64,000 nucleotides of DNA from Bufo bufo (Eukaryota; Chordata; Amphibia; Anura; Bufonidae): positions 114,407,295 through 114,471,294 of the forward strand of contig NC_053397.1 in the NCBI RefSeq assembly GCF_905171765.1. Reading direction: 5' to 3'. Positions 21,949-34,140 of the stretch are shown here, one piece after another. Within the stretch, counting starts at the first letter, position 1, and every line of letters begins with the position of its first letter. Under the pieces are notes generated by a model, which saw only the letters and a list, made by a program, of their open reading frames with translations, did no database searches and had not been told where the DNA came from. The position numbers and the translations under genes were made by a program.

Positions 21949-22738
21949 GGCTACTTTCACACTTGCGTTCGGGGTTCCGCTTGTGAGTTCAATTTGAAGG
22001 CTCTCACAAGCGGCCCCGAACGGATCCGTACAGCCCCAATGCATGCTGAATGGATAAGGATCCGTTCAGAATGCATCAGTATGGCTCCGTTTCGCCTCCG
22101 TTCCGCTCAGCAGGCGGACACCCGAATGCAGCTTGCAGCGTTTTCGTGTCCACCTGGCCGTGCGTAGCCAAACGTTTGACGTTGACACAATATGGTGCAA
22201 TTGCAAACTGATCCGTCCCCCATTGACTTTCAATGTAAAGTCAGGAGTCCCTATTAATATACCATCGGATCGGAGTTTTCTCCAATCCGATGGTATATTT
22301 TAACTTAAAGCGGGAGAGGGGGGCCGCACTGGCCACCAATGAATTTGAAACTGGGGAGCGAGGGGGGTCTGCCCCCTGCAGCCTGGCAGCACCTGATCTC
22401 TTACAGGGGGCTATGATACGCACAATTAACCCCTCACGTGCGGCACCTGAGGGGTTAATTGTGCAGATCACAGCCCCCTGTAAGAGATCGGGTGCTGCCA
22501 GGCAGCAGGGGGCAGTTATGTACACAGTTCTTAGTATATTCTAACTTGAAGCGTCCCCATCACTATGGGAACGCCTCTGTGTTAGAATATACTGTCGGAT
22601 CTGAGTTTTCACGATCTGAAAAAGATGTTATGCAGACAGATCCGTTCTGAACGGATGCAAGCGTTTGCATTATAGGTGCGGATCCGTCTGTTCAGATACC
22701 AGACGGATCCGCACCGAACGCAAGTGTGAAAGTAGCCT
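21949..22738. mobile_element. MITE with ends ggctactttcacac, TA target
   Basis: The inverted ends ggctactttcacacttgcg and cgcaagtgtgaaagtagcc are flanked by TA (21947-21948 and 22739-22740). Removing the element restores the reading of the old gypsy RT thumb (LRENKLYA to MEKCVFAVPE). There are inner palindromes (gctatgatacgcacaatt / aattgtgcagatcacagcc, and catcggatcggagttttctc / its mirror). It shares a core of about 150 bp with the composite at 56329. No protein is encoded. Confidence 0.8.
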
Positions 22739-22740
22739 TA

Positions 22741-24340
22741 GCATACAATTTATTCTCTCTTAGGATCTGTAAGACCTGTCTCACTTGATCCTCATGCATC
22801 TCCATATCAGGGGAATAAATTAAAATATCATCCAGATAAACCAACACAAACCTGCCCACCAGATGATGAAAGATGTCATTGATGAATTGTTGAAAAACAG
22901 CAGGAGCATTGGTCAAACCAAAAATCATGACCAGATTCTCAAAATGACCCTCAGGAGTATTAAATGCCGTTTTCCATTCGTCCGCTTCCTTGATTCTTAC
23001 CAGATTATATGCCCCCCTCAAATCCAAGTTAGAGAACACTTTGGCACTGACAATCTGATTCAATAAATCTGGGATCAAAGGAAGGGGATAGGGATCACGG
23101 ACAGTAATGCGATTTAAGCTCACGGAAGTCCAAACATGGCCTAAGAGTTCCATCCTTTTTTTTTCAACACAGAAGAACCCTGCATCTTCTGGTCATTTGG
23201 ATGGTATAATATGACCTTTTAGCCAAACTCTCGTGATATATTCTCGCATTGCTACTCTTTAGGGTTCAGAAAGATTAAAAAACCGAGACTTTGGCAATCT
23301 AGCTTTGGGAATAAGGTTGACGGGGCAATCATACTCCTGATGAGGAGGCAACTCCTGGTTTCCACTCTCAGAGAATACATCAGAAAAATCTGACAGAAAA
23401 GAAGGTAACATTTTAGCAGTTACAACAGAAAGCGACGTGCTGAGACAGTTGTTAATGCAGTAATCACTCCAATCGAGAATCTGTCTTGCTTGCCAATCGA
23501 TAGTAGGGTTATGTTTTGTTAACCATGGTAAACCTAGCACCAGAGGAGCAGGCAAGCCCTCAGCACAAAACATGAAATGGATTCAATATGAGAATCTCCC
23601 ACCTTTTTTAGGCTAAAGTCATGCACCATTTGAGACAGACACTTTTGAGAGAGACGGGTGGAATCAATCGCAAACACAGAAATATCTTTGTCTAATGTGC
23701 TTGTTGTCAAATCATGCATACAGACAAACTGACCATCCACTAGGTTAACCCATGCCCCACTGTCAATAAATACTTCCATTTCCATAGTTTTTGAGTCTAG
23801 CGCCACCTTGGCAGGCAAGAGAAATTGGGTACTACTGGTAAATGACAAAAGTAGATTCTCAGATTCCCCACCCACACTACCAAGAGTGAGAAGAGAACTA
23901 AACACAGACTTTTTTTTTCCCCTTTTCACCTTGATGTTTAACATAAGGACATATGTTAACAAAATGTCCTCCTTTACCACAGAAAAAGCAAAGTCTTTTT
24001 TTAACACTAAAGTTTTTTATCACCTGGTCCAGGAGTGACCTGCCCCAATTGCATTGGCTCACCACCAGACATGAGCTTGTGTGTCTCTTTACCCAGACTG
24101 TTAGAAGCAGCCGCTTCCCCATATGATAGTACGTCCCGGGCGAGAGGAACTTTAGATCTCTCCCTCAGGCGTCTATGAATATGTACAGCTAGAGACATGG
24201 CCGCCTCCAATGATTCATGATTTTTGTGAAATGCCAAGGCATCCTTCAGGTTCTCAGACAGCCCTTGACAGAATTGACTACGGAGAGCTGGGTCATTCCA
24301 CTCCATATCAGTTGTCATGAAATAATAATCCCCATTCTTT
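22741..24340 (-). pseudogene. Old gypsy gag-pol fragment: zinc knuckle, protease, reverse transcriptase
   Basis: Read on the minus strand: a gag C-terminal part (DPALRSQFCQGLSENLKDAL), the zinc knuckle CFFCGKGGHFVNICP (CCHC) near 24010-24050, the aspartic protease motif VFIDSGAWVNLVD, LPWLTKHNPTIDWQAR, the RT palm with [15 protein letters not shown], and the catalytic [14 protein letters not shown] near 22830. At least three frame changes break it. Gag N-terminal codons (24341-24620) are decayed, and the expected start codon reads aag. Confidence 0.85.
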
Positions 24341-25283
24341 GACTCTCGTCCCCAGAAGAGTTAGGATGTAGTCTAAAATATAATTTGCATGACTCCCTGA
24401 ACCAAACAAAGTTGTCACTTACCCCGGAAAACCTATCCGGGAGAGCAACCTTTGGTTCAGGGCAGGCCTGGTTTCCGCTGCCGGAACCCACCACCTAATG
24501 GTCTCTAAAACAGTGAAACGGCCGTGCGGAGGTCAGCCAGCTCCAAAGACATATGATTGACCAGTGCAGAAACAGTATCCTTACCTGCACTGACAAAACA
24601 AAGGATATAATTTTTTTAGGCAGTTGGTAATGTCACGGGTAGAGTTGAGCGAACACCTGGATGTTCGGGTTCGAGAAGTTCGGCCGAACTTCCCGGAAAT
24701 GTTCGGGTTCGGGATCCGAACCCGACCCGAACTTCGTCCCGAACCCGAACCCCATTGAAGTCAATGGAGACCCGAACTTTTCGGCACTAAAAAGGCTGTA
24801 AAACAGCCCAGGAAAGGGCTAGAGGGCTGCAAAAGGCAGCAAAATGTAGTGAAATCCCCTGCAAACAAATGTGGATAGGGAAATGAATTAAAATAAAAAT
24901 AAAATAAATAAAAATTAACCAATATCAATTGGAGAGAGGTCCCATAGCAGAGAATCAGTCTTCATGTCAGCCAAAACTGGAACAGTCCATTGTCATATTT
25001 TTAGGCCCCGGCACCCAGACAGAGGAGACAGGTCCCATAACAGAGATTCAGGCTTCATGTCAGCAGAGAATCAGTCTTCATGTCATAGCAGAGAATCATG
25101 CTTCACGTCACCCAACACTGGAACAGGCCACTGTCAGATATTTTTAGGCCCCGGCACCCAGACAGAGGAGAGGTTCATTCAACTTTGGGTTGCCCCGCAA
25201 TATAATGGTAAAATAAAAATAGGATTGAATGAGGAAGTGCCCTGGAGTACAATAATATATGGTTAAGGGGAGGTAGTTAATGT

Positions 25284-28200
25284 CTAATCTGCACAAGGGA
25301 TGGACAGGTCCTGTGGGATCCATGCCTGGTTCATTTTTATGAACGTCAGCTTGTCCACATTGGCTGTAGACAGGCGGCTGCGTTTGTCTGTAATGACGCC
25401 CCCTGCCGTGCTGAATACACGTTCAGACAAAACGCTGGCCACCGGGCAGACCAGCACCTCCAAGGCATAAAAGGCTAGTTCTGGCCACGTGGACAATTTG
25501 GAGACCCAGAAGTTGAATGGGGCCGAACCATCAGTCAGTACGTGGAGGGGTGTGCACACGTACTGTTCCACCATGTTAGTGAAATGTTGCCTCCTGCTAA
25601 CACGTTCCGTATCAGGTGGTGGTGCAGTTAGCTGTGGCATGTTGACAAAACTTTTCCACATCTCTGCCATGCTAACCCTGCCCTCAGAGGAGCTGGCCGT
25701 GACACAGCTGCATTGGCGACCTCTTGCTCCTCCTCTGCCTTCGCCTTGGGCTTCCACTTGTTCCCCTGTGACATTTGGGAATGCTCTCAGTAGCGCGTCT
25801 ACCAACGTGCGCTTGTACTCACGCATCTTCCTATCACGCTCCAGTGCAGGAAGTAAGGTGGGCACATTGTCTTTGTACCGGGGATCCAGCAGGGTGGCAA
25901 CCCAGTAGTCCGCACACGTTAAAATGTGGGCAACTCTGCTGTCGTTGCACAGGCACTGCAGCATGTAGTCGCTCATGTGTGTCAGGCTCATGTGTGTCAG
26001 CCACGCACCAGTGATGGGCCGGAGCTGCGTTGGGTGCCACCCCGCTGTGAACATGCTTCATCCTCATCCTCCTCCACCTCCTCCTCATCCTTGTCCTCCA
26101 GTAGTGGGCCCTGTCTGGCCACATTTGTACCTGGCCTCTGCTGTTGCAAAAAACCTCCCTCTGAGTCACTTCGAAGAGACTGGCCTGAAAGTGCTAAAAA
26201 TGACCCCTCTTCCTCCTCCTGGGCCACCTCCTCTTCCATCATGGAGACATAGAAATGGTATTGTAACGCTGATAACGGCGTCATCGCCACTGGCCATGTT
26301 GGTGGAGTACTCGAAACAGCGCAACAGGGCACACAGGTCTCGCATGGAGGCCCAGTCATTGGTGGTGAAGTGGTGCTGTTCCGCAGTGCGACTGACCCGT
26401 GCGTGCTGCAGCTGAAACTCCACTATGGCCTGCTGCTGCTCGCACAGTCTGTCCAGCATGTGCAAGGTGGAGTTCCACCTGGTGGGCACGTCGCATATGA
26501 GGCGGTGAGCGGGAAGGCCGAAGTTACGCTGTAGCGCAGACAGGCGAGCAGCGGCAGGATGTGAACACCGGAAGCGCGCACAGATGGCCCGCACTTTATG
26601 CAGCAGCACTGACATGTCGGGGTAGTTGTGAATGAACTTCTGCACCACCAAATTCAGCACATGCGCCAGGCAAGGGATGTGCATCAAACCGGCTAGTCCC
26701 AGAGCTGCAACGAGATTTCGCCCATTATCGCACACCACCAGGCCGGGCTTGAGGCTCACCGGCAGCAACCACTCGTCGGTCTGTTGTTCTATACCCCCCC
26801 ACAACTCCTGTGCGGTGTGGGGCCTGTCCCCCAAACATATGAGTTTCAGAATGGCCTGCTGACGTTTACCCCGGGCTGTGCTGAAGTTGGTGGTGAAGGT
26901 GTGTGGCTGACTGGATGAGCAGGTGGGAGAAGAGGAGGAGGAAGCCGAGTAGGAGGAGGAGGCAACAGGAGGCAAAGAATGTTGCCCTGCGATCCTTGGC
27001 GGCGGATGGACGTGCGCCAAACAGCTCTTCGCCTGGGGCCCAGCCGCCACTACATTTACCCAGTGTGCAGTTAGGGAGATATAGCGTCCCTGGCTGTGCT
27101 TACTGGTGCACGTATCTGTGGTTAGGTGGACCTTGCCACAGATGGCGTTGCGCAGTGCACACTTGATTTTATCGGTTACTTGGTTGTGCAGGTAAGGCAC
27201 GGCTCTCTTAAAGAAGTAGTGGCGGCTGGGAACAACATACTGTGGGACAGCAAGCAACATGAGCTGTTTGAAGCTGTATGTGTCCACCAGCCTGAATGAC
27301 AGCATTTCATAGGCCAGTAGTTTAGAAATGCTGGCATTCAGGGCCAGGAATCGAGGGTGGCTAGGTGGGAATTTATGCTTTCTCTCAAATGTTTGTGAGA
27401 TGGAGAGCTGAACGCTGCCGTGTGACATGGTTGAGATGCTTGGTGACGGAGGTGGTGGTGGTGTTGGTGGTACATCCTCTGTTTGCTCCAGAGGCGGAGG
27501 AAGAGGCCGAGGCGGCAGCAGCAGAAGAGGTAGCAGGGGGAGCCTGAGTGAGTTCCTTGTTTTTAAGGTGTTTACTCCACTGCAGTTCATTCTTTGCATG
27601 CAGGTGCCTGGTCATGCAGGTTGTGCTAAGGTTCAGAACGTTAATGCCTCGCTTCAGGCTCTGATGGCACAGCGTGCAAACCACTCGGGTCTTGTCGTCA
27701 GCACATTGTTTGAAGAACTGCCACGCCAGGGAACTCCTTGAAGCTGCCTTTGGGGTGCTGGGTCCCAGATGGCGGTGGCCAATAGCAGATGGACTCTCTT
27801 GGCGGCGGGTGTTCTGCTTTTGCCCACTGCTCCCTCTTTTGCTACGCTGTTGGCTCGGTCTCACCACTGCCTCTTCCTCCGAATTCTGAAAGTCAGTGGC
27901 ACGACCTTCATTCCATGTGGGGTCTAGGACCTCATCGTCCCCTGCATCGTCTTCCACCCAGTCTTCCTCCCTGACCTCCTGTTCAGTCTGCACACTGCAG
28001 AAAGACGCAGCAGTTGGCATCTGTGTTTCGTCATCATCAGAGACGTGCTGAGGTGGTATTCCCATGTCCTCATCATCAGGAAACATAAGTGGTTGTGCGT
28101 CAGTGCATTCTATGTCTTCCACCGCTGGGGAAGGGCTAGGTGGATGCCCTTGGGAAACCCTGCCAGCAGAGTCTTCAAACAGCATAAGAGACTGCTACAT

Positions 28201-28567
28201 AACTTGAGGCTCAGACAGTTTCCCTGATATGCATGGGGGTGATGTGACAGACTGATGGGCTTGGTTTCCAGGCGCCATCTGTGCGCCTTCTGCAGAAGAC
28301 TGGGTGGGAGATAATGGAACGTGCTGGATCCACTGTCGGCCACCCAATTGACTAATGCCTGTACCTGCTCAGGCCTTACCATCCTTAGAACGGCATTGGG
28401 CCCCACCAAATATTGCTGTAAATTCTGCTGGCTACTGGGACCTGAGGTAGTGGGTTCACTAGGACACGTGTGGCTGTGGCAGAACGGCCACGTCCTTTCC
28501 CAGCACCAGAGGGTCCACTAACACCACCACGACCATGTCCGCATCCCTTACTAGATGTTTTTCTCAT
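25284..28567 (-). pseudogene. hAT-A2 transposase, multiply broken
   Basis: The start is taken at 28567 (MRKTSSKG), the same position as in A3. The order is: acidic N-terminus, BED finger near 27590-27760, catalytic core and C-terminal dimerisation region (SERVFSTAG near 25410), stop at 25284. Lesions visible against A1 and A3 are frame changes in the N-terminal part; a TAG replacing a CAG codon near 28196; a frameshift near 27495; a deletion of about 20 bp near 26247; and a further shift near 26030. The last BED ligand His is lost (HLHAKNE against HLHARHG), and the conserved Trp of TTDTWTS is Cys. Confidence 0.88.
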
Positions 28568-29536
28568 TGTTACCGTTCACCACAATAAGAAAAAAAATTA
28601 TTTGGCCCAATGTATTGAATTCAAATTCAGGCCTTTTTTTACAGGCACCTAACACTATCTGGCTATCTATTTAGGTACCGTATTACACTAATACAGGCAC
28701 AAAAGTAACGACAGATTTAGCTGAATATAAATTGTAGGCCTAGTATTTAGGCACTGGATGACAGGTATCCCTTTTACGGACAGAATTAAACTTGGAAATG
28801 CACGGTAGTGTGTGAAGTTATTGAGGATGACCCTATCCGCACCTTCAATCTAATATACCCTTTTATGGATAGATTTAACCTTGGCCTGATACTAATTCCC
28901 TAAATTTGTGTTGGGAATTGTATTTCAACCCAGAACAAAAACTGTGCTTTGGCAGACACTAAATAGATTGACCAGCCACAGCAGTATCAACAGATTTAGC
29001 TGAATATAAATTTGAGGCCTATTATTTAGGCGCTGGGTGACAGGTATACGTTTACGGACAGAATTAAACTTGGAAATGCACGGTAGCGTGTGAAGTTATT
29101 GAGGATGACACTATCCGCACCTTAAATCTAATATACCCTTTTATGGATCAATTTAAACTTGGCCTGATACAGCAGAAAAAATTATTTAGGGGATTGCTAA
29201 GTTGGTAATTGTATTCAACCCAGAACAAAAACTGTGCTACAGCAGACAGTATTACAATTGGCTAGCCACAGCTGAAACACCAAATTTAGGGTACTGCTAT
29301 TTTGGCCAATTGTATTTTACCCCTCAATAAAATAGCGAGTGACATAAAAACGCTCTGGGCAGCCTAAAAACAGTGAGCCATTAAATAGCAGCAGTTCAAT
29401 GATCCACAGCTGTAGATCGATCACTGAATTAAGTGTTTTGGAGGAGTTAATCACTGTCTAATCTCGCCCTAACAGCAGCTGCAACCTCTCCCTACACTGA
29501 TCATAGCAGAGTGACTTGCGGCGCTACGTGACTCCA

Positions 29537-29546
29537 GCTTAAATAG
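29537..29546 (-). promoter_or_regulatory. TATA-like box upstream of hAT-A2 transposase
   Basis: The complement ctatttaagc lies about 970 bases upstream of the transposase start. It is conserved in A3 (43556-43565) beside the same ccaatcacagcc and tacgtgactc text. A promoter role is inferred. Confidence 0.4.
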
Positions 29547-30242
29547 AGGCTGGGTCATATGCTGCACTGGCCAATCACAGCCTCTTGGGGCAAGTAGTAT
29601 GACGCTTGTTGATTGGCTGCTTTGCAGCCTTTCAAAAAGCGGCAATAAACAGTTCGGGTTCGCTCATCCCTAGTCTCAGGTAATAGGGAAGAGGGAAACA
29701 CCAGATATACACACACACAAGAAATAAACAACAGTCTAGGCTTCAAAAGCTAACAAAGAGGGATGGTGACCTCCTAGTAATCTCTAGGCCTTTCCTTAAC
29801 TCCTGCCAGTATGAGCAGATCCTGATGGTGGAAATGCTCATACGCCGTATACCTAGGCCCTGCTGAAACTGATGATCCCTAGGATAGGTAGAAGGAGACA
29901 AGACAGCTGGTTCTTTCCCAGATGAAGGAACCTGCGTCTCCCTGAGGCCTAGAACAAAACACAGCAGCAAACAACAAACAGAAAAGGCAAAAAGCACTTC
30001 GCTTTGGGATGTTTGGAGAAGCAGGAGATCCAAAACAAACAAGCTCTAGCAACTCCAACAGGAAATATCAACTGCATGGTCAGCAGTGTGAGGCGGACCT
30101 AAATAGAGACTGATAATGAGCAGAACCTGAGGAGAGGTGAGATCCTGCCAAACAGCAACATGCTAAGAGGAAAACAGAAAGACCTGTCAGCCTCACGTGC
30201 AGCAGGTCTATCCAATCTTCTCACCTCTGTCACAGGAGGGAC

Positions 30243-30299
30243 TGGGAGACATACAAACCATCCCTCACTATCAATACAGGTATCTCTAGCAGCAAAGGG
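30243..30299. other. Short junction of unknown origin
   Basis: About 57 bases between the old gypsy LTR and the piggyBac-like fragment match neither. Confidence 0.35.
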
Positions 30300-31684
30300 A
30301 AGAGTTTTTAATTTTTGACCGATTCTCTTAGGTAGGGTCTCATTTTTTGCGGGATGAGGTGATGGTATGATAGGTACTATTTTGGGGGGCATACGCCTTT
30401 TTGATTAATTGCTGTGGCAATTTTTGTGATGTAATGTGACAAAAATAGCTTCTTTTTTTTTTTTTTACGGTGTTCATCTGAGTGGTTAGGTCATGTGATA
30501 TTTTTATAGAGCTGTTTGTTACGGACGTGGCGATACCTAATATGTATACTTTTTTTTTTTTTTTTTTTTAGCACAATAATAGCAGTTTTGAAGCAAACAA
30601 TAATCATATTTTAGTGTCTCCATAGTCTGAGAGCCATAGCTTTTTTATTTTTTGATTGATTCTCTCAGGTAGGGTCTCATTTTTTGCGGGATGAGGTGAC
30701 GGTCTGATTGGTACTATTTTGGGGGGCATACGCCTTTTTGATTACTTGCTGTTGTAATTTTTGTGATGTAATGTGACGGTACCATATGTTTATTTTTTTT
30801 AATGTATTTCATGTTAGTGTCTACATGTTCTGAGAGCTATATTTTTTTTAATTTTTTGCGCGATTGTCTTAGGTAGGGGCTCATTTTTTGCGGGATGAGT
30901 TGACGGTTTTATTGATACCATTTTGGGGGCATACGCCTTTTTGAACCCTTTGGTGTTGCACTTTTTGTGATGTAAAGTGACAAAAATTTGCTGCTTTTTT
31001 TATACTGTTTTTATTTTTTTATGGTGTTTATCGGACAGGGTGGATCATGTGATATATTTATATATACGGCGATACCAAATATGTGTTGTTTTTTTTTTGT
31101 TGTTTTTTTTTCTTTCAGTTTTTTATTATAAAATATGGGGAAAGGGGCTTTTTTTTTTTTTTTTCTTTTTTACTTTATTAATTTTATTACTTTATTAATT
31201 TTATTAAAAACCTTTTTTTAACTTTTTTTTTACTTTACTTTATTTATGACATTCACTTTTGGGGGTCTGATCCCCTCTGCAATGCAATGCATTACAATAC
31301 ATCTGTATTGTAATGCATTGCCTGTTAGTGTATGACACTGAGTCATACACTAACAGGTTGCCTAGGAGACCCAGCCTGAGGCTGGATCTCCTCGGCTCCC
31401 ATAGGAGGCAGTTCCCGACAGCAGCGCGGGGACTTGATGCGATCATTCAACCGACACAAACCTCTTCTATGTCGCAGTCAGCGCGGATCGCGGCATAGAA
31501 GGGGTTAATCCGCCGGCATTGGCTTTTACAACGATGCTGGCGAATACAGCAGGGGCCCAGCTACCACGGACTGCCGCGCGCACCGCTCCGGTGCCCGCGC
31601 GATCACTATCACGTACTATTACGTCAAATTGAGGGAACTCAGTGGTTCCCATGACGTACTAGTACGTCAAAGGTCGGGAAGGGG
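30300..31684 (-). mobile_element. PB-2, piggyBac-like element fragment (one end only)
   Basis: The right end ggtcgggaagggg abuts TTAA at 31685-31688. The left side starts abruptly inside the element. Internal text (tcattttttgcgggatgag, gcatacgcctttttgat) repeats three times, and its relatives occur at 63720-64000, so this is the opposite half of the family whose other end lies at 62380. Near the end are hairpins (caatgcattacaatac / gtattgtaatgcattg; cctgttagtgtatgac / gtcatacactaacagg) and palindromic tgacgtactagtacgtca text. It is non-coding. Confidence 0.7.
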
Positions 31685-31688
31685 TTAA

Positions 31689-32012
31689 AGGAGTTGTCTG
31701 GAAGAATACAGTTTGATGGAAACAGGAAGTTTCTTCCACACTTTTCAGTCAATTTTAGGCAAATGTACCATTGCACACTGGAAATTCTAATTAATCAGTG
31801 TCAGTGACCATGTAATATATGGCTGGGTCAATTACAACAGTGTGGGAGCTGATCTTTCCTAGAATCTCTTCTCTTCATAGTAGACACTGGCTTTGATGTT
31901 CATACAGGGCATGTGGACAAGGGCTGCTACAGGATGGCTGCAAGAGCAATAAGAATATTAAGCCCAAAATGCAGGAACCATGAAGTTTCATGTCCGTTAA
32001 GAAAGGTAAATA
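31689..32012 (+). other. Unassigned, apparently low-copy sequence with one possible exon
   Basis: No element was recognised here. Bases 31908-32003 lie between a pyrimidine-bearing acag acceptor and an AAG|gtaaat donor and are open in one frame (HVDKGCYRMAARAIRILS...). The 32-residue peptide resembles nothing I can name and does not match the part of NTMT2 that precedes the 55735 exon, so it is left uncalled. Confidence 0.3.
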
Positions 32013-32278
32013 TAACTGCTCAAAAAAAAGGAAACACTAAAATACCACATCCTAAATCTCAATTGGAGATGAGCAAAGTGGAATTCGATCCGAATTTCAG
32101 GAAAAAATTTGATTCGCTCCGAATTTCCTCACGCTTCGTGGTAACAAATCGCATTTTTTCCTAAAATGGCTGCTGCACGTGTGAGGACATGGAGCAAGGA
32201 ACTCTGGGAAGGCGGGATCACCCATAATGCCATGCATGCAGCCAATCAGCAGCAAGCCAGCCCTGTGTTGTCACAGCC

Positions 32279-32288
32279 CTATAAATAG
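32279..32288 (+). promoter_or_regulatory. TATA box of hAT-B
   Basis: The string ctataaatag follows a cagccaatcagcagc (CCAAT-containing) stretch. It lies about 860 bases upstream of the transposase start at 33144, with the tandem repeat in between. The role is inferred from sequence and position. Confidence 0.5.
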
Positions 32289-32639
32289 CCTCAGCCATCT
32301 TGGATTCTGCCATTTTCCAGTGTAATTAGTGCAGGGAGAAACGTTAGCATAGGGACAGTGCTAGAAAAATTATTTACAAGTGCAGGGAAAGATTATTCAA
32401 TTTGTAGGAAAAGGATAGGGAGAAATCATTCCACAGCATTTATGTTAAACAGGGTTCAGTAGGGGATGTTACAGCCTGTGTAATAAGAACAATCCTATTG
32501 CACTTTGCTGCACTGACTGGGGACCCAAATTGCCATTATACACCTCTGTAATTCCAGCAAACCATTATTCTTATTGGGGTGTTACAGCCATTAACAGGGT
32601 TTACTGCAAGGAAATATTTCTATGTCTTATTTGCCCTTG

Positions 32640-33060
32640 TGCGGTGCAGTTAAATGTTGTAAAGCATCTTTTTGCTTGTATTAGTGGGGAAAAAAGGGCT
32701 TAATAGCCATTGTGTGGTGAAAAGCTAAAATTACAGCACTTTTTGTAGTGGCAAAAGAAAAATATATTTGCCGTTTAGCGGTGCAGTGATATGCTCTAAA
32801 ACCTTTATTGGAGTGTATTAGTGGCAAAAGTAAAATATATTTGCCATTCAGTAGTGCAGTTATATGTTCTAAAGGTTTTTGCGGCATGTATCAGTGGCAA
32901 AAGAAAAATATATTTGCTGTTCGGCGGTGCAGTTATATGTTCTAAAGGCTTTTGTGGCGTGTATTGGAGGCAAAAGTAAAATATATTTGCAGTTCGACGG
33001 TGCAGTTATATGTTCTAAAGCCCTTTTTTGTGTGTATTAGTATGAAAAAAGGGCTTATTA
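32640..33060 (+). repeat. 73-bp tandem repeat in hAT-B leader
   Basis: The marker ggcaaaag(a/t)aaaatata occurs at 32750, 32823, 32896 and 32969, an exact 73-bp step. Each unit also carries ggtgcagttatatgttctaa. Degenerate half-units flank the array. Confidence 0.9.
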
Positions 33061-34140
33061 GCCGTTGTGTGGTGAAGTGAGAAAATTAGACTTTTTTTGT
33101 GGTGTTTTAATTAAATTTTTAGTTATTTATTTGATCTAACAGTATGTCAGACAGAGAAGTGCCAGGCCCTGCACAAGGGAGTAGCAGAGCCCTAAATGTT
33201 TCTGGCGCAGGCAGAGGTCACAGCAGAGTATGGGGTCGTGGCAGAAGGGGTCACTTCGAGAGGCCTGGGCTCCCAGTGTCAGCTAGCGGTCGTGTCTTGA
33301 CCAGCAACCCAGCGGTTATTGAATGGTTGACTCGATCTTTGACTTCGTCGCAAGTGACATCAGACACCCCCAGCCAGAAGTTAGTGGGTTCATCAGACAC
33401 AACCCTTAGTTGGCATGGCCTGGGAGCAGGCCCTGTGCCCTCACCTGCCTCAACCTGCCTCTGTCCTTTTCTGTTCCCTCAGCCACAGAAGTATTGTATG
33501 CTGTGGGCTCAGCTCCACTAAACAGTGAGGATGAGCTGATAGAACATGGTCAGCAACTACTGTCAAGCCAAGATGTGGAGGAGACATCCGCTGCTTCCTC
33601 CATTAGGCGGGCAAGTAGTGTTGAGGAGAGTGGCGTGGGATCTGGTGTTGCGAGCGGTCAGGCTCCTGACCCAGAGACGGTTGAAGAGGACATCAGTGAC
33701 GTGCAGACAGTACTCGACGATGATGATGTAGCTGATCGCACTTGGGAGCTGGGTGACGAAGGGATTTCATCATAATCGGGAGAAGAGGGTGGCAGCTTGC
33801 CCATGAGGCAGCAGCGGAGCCAGCAAGTCGCTAGGGTGGCCAGGAGAATTAGCAATGTGGCAGCAGTGGGAACTCGGGAGCCAAACGTTCCCAGGGTAGA
33901 CCATCCGCTTCGAAGGAGCCCACCTGCCTGGAAAGTAGCGGTGCACAGGTTCACGGAAGCAGCGGTGGTAGCAGTCAGTTAGCGCGTAGTGTTGGGGGTA
34001 AAATCAGCTACTCGGCGGTGTGGCAGTTTTTTGTTAAGCCGTCGGAGGTGGTGAAAATGGCCATATGTAGAATCTGTGGGCAGAAGGTAAAGCGTGGCCA
34101 GGGTGTCAATGTTGGCACCACGGCCCTGCGTCAACATATA

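Larger units (their letters stand above)
24640..29672 (-). mobile_element. hAT-A2, BED-type hAT transposon
   Basis: The ends tagagttgagcgaac and gttcgctcatcccta are flanked by gtcacggg (24632-24639) and gtctcagg (29673-29680), a degraded 8-bp duplication with 6 of 8 matches. The length is 5,033 bp. It has the same layout as A1 and A3, with the transposase on the minus strand. The 3' side (24790-25280) holds a few minisatellite units. The 5' non-coding side (28568-29672) has a direct repeat of about 300 bp around tggaaatgcacggtag (28795 and 29070). Confidence 0.88.
7778..30242 (-). mobile_element. Old chromodomain Ty3/gypsy element, split by nested insertions
   Basis: Fragments of one gypsy element, all on the minus strand and in the expected order, run from the 5' LTR (24631-30242) through gag zinc knuckle, protease, reverse transcriptase, RNase H remnant, integrase and chromodomain to the 3' LTR (7778-7921, continuing left of hAT-A1 outside the window). 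Each gap is filled by a different element bounded by its own TSD, and the gypsy text resumes exactly after each duplication. The internal layout matches the intact relative at 45173-50453. The coding parts contain many frameshifts. Confidence 0.85.
24631..30242 (-). repeat. 5' LTR of the old gypsy, split by hAT-A2
   Basis: LTR sequence of roughly 570 bp runs from 29673 to about 30242 and finishes at 24631-24639 beyond hAT-A2. In minus orientation it ends GTGACA, and the internal region then begins ttaccaactgcc. The inner end matches the 3' LTR fragment at 7778. The outer boundary near 30242 is not sharp and no TSD was found. Confidence 0.7.

Noticed and set aside
29673..30242. A separate solo LTR next to hAT-A2
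   Set aside because: The sequence joins across hAT-A2 to 24631-24639 and leads into the old gypsy interior, so it is that element's own 5' LTR.
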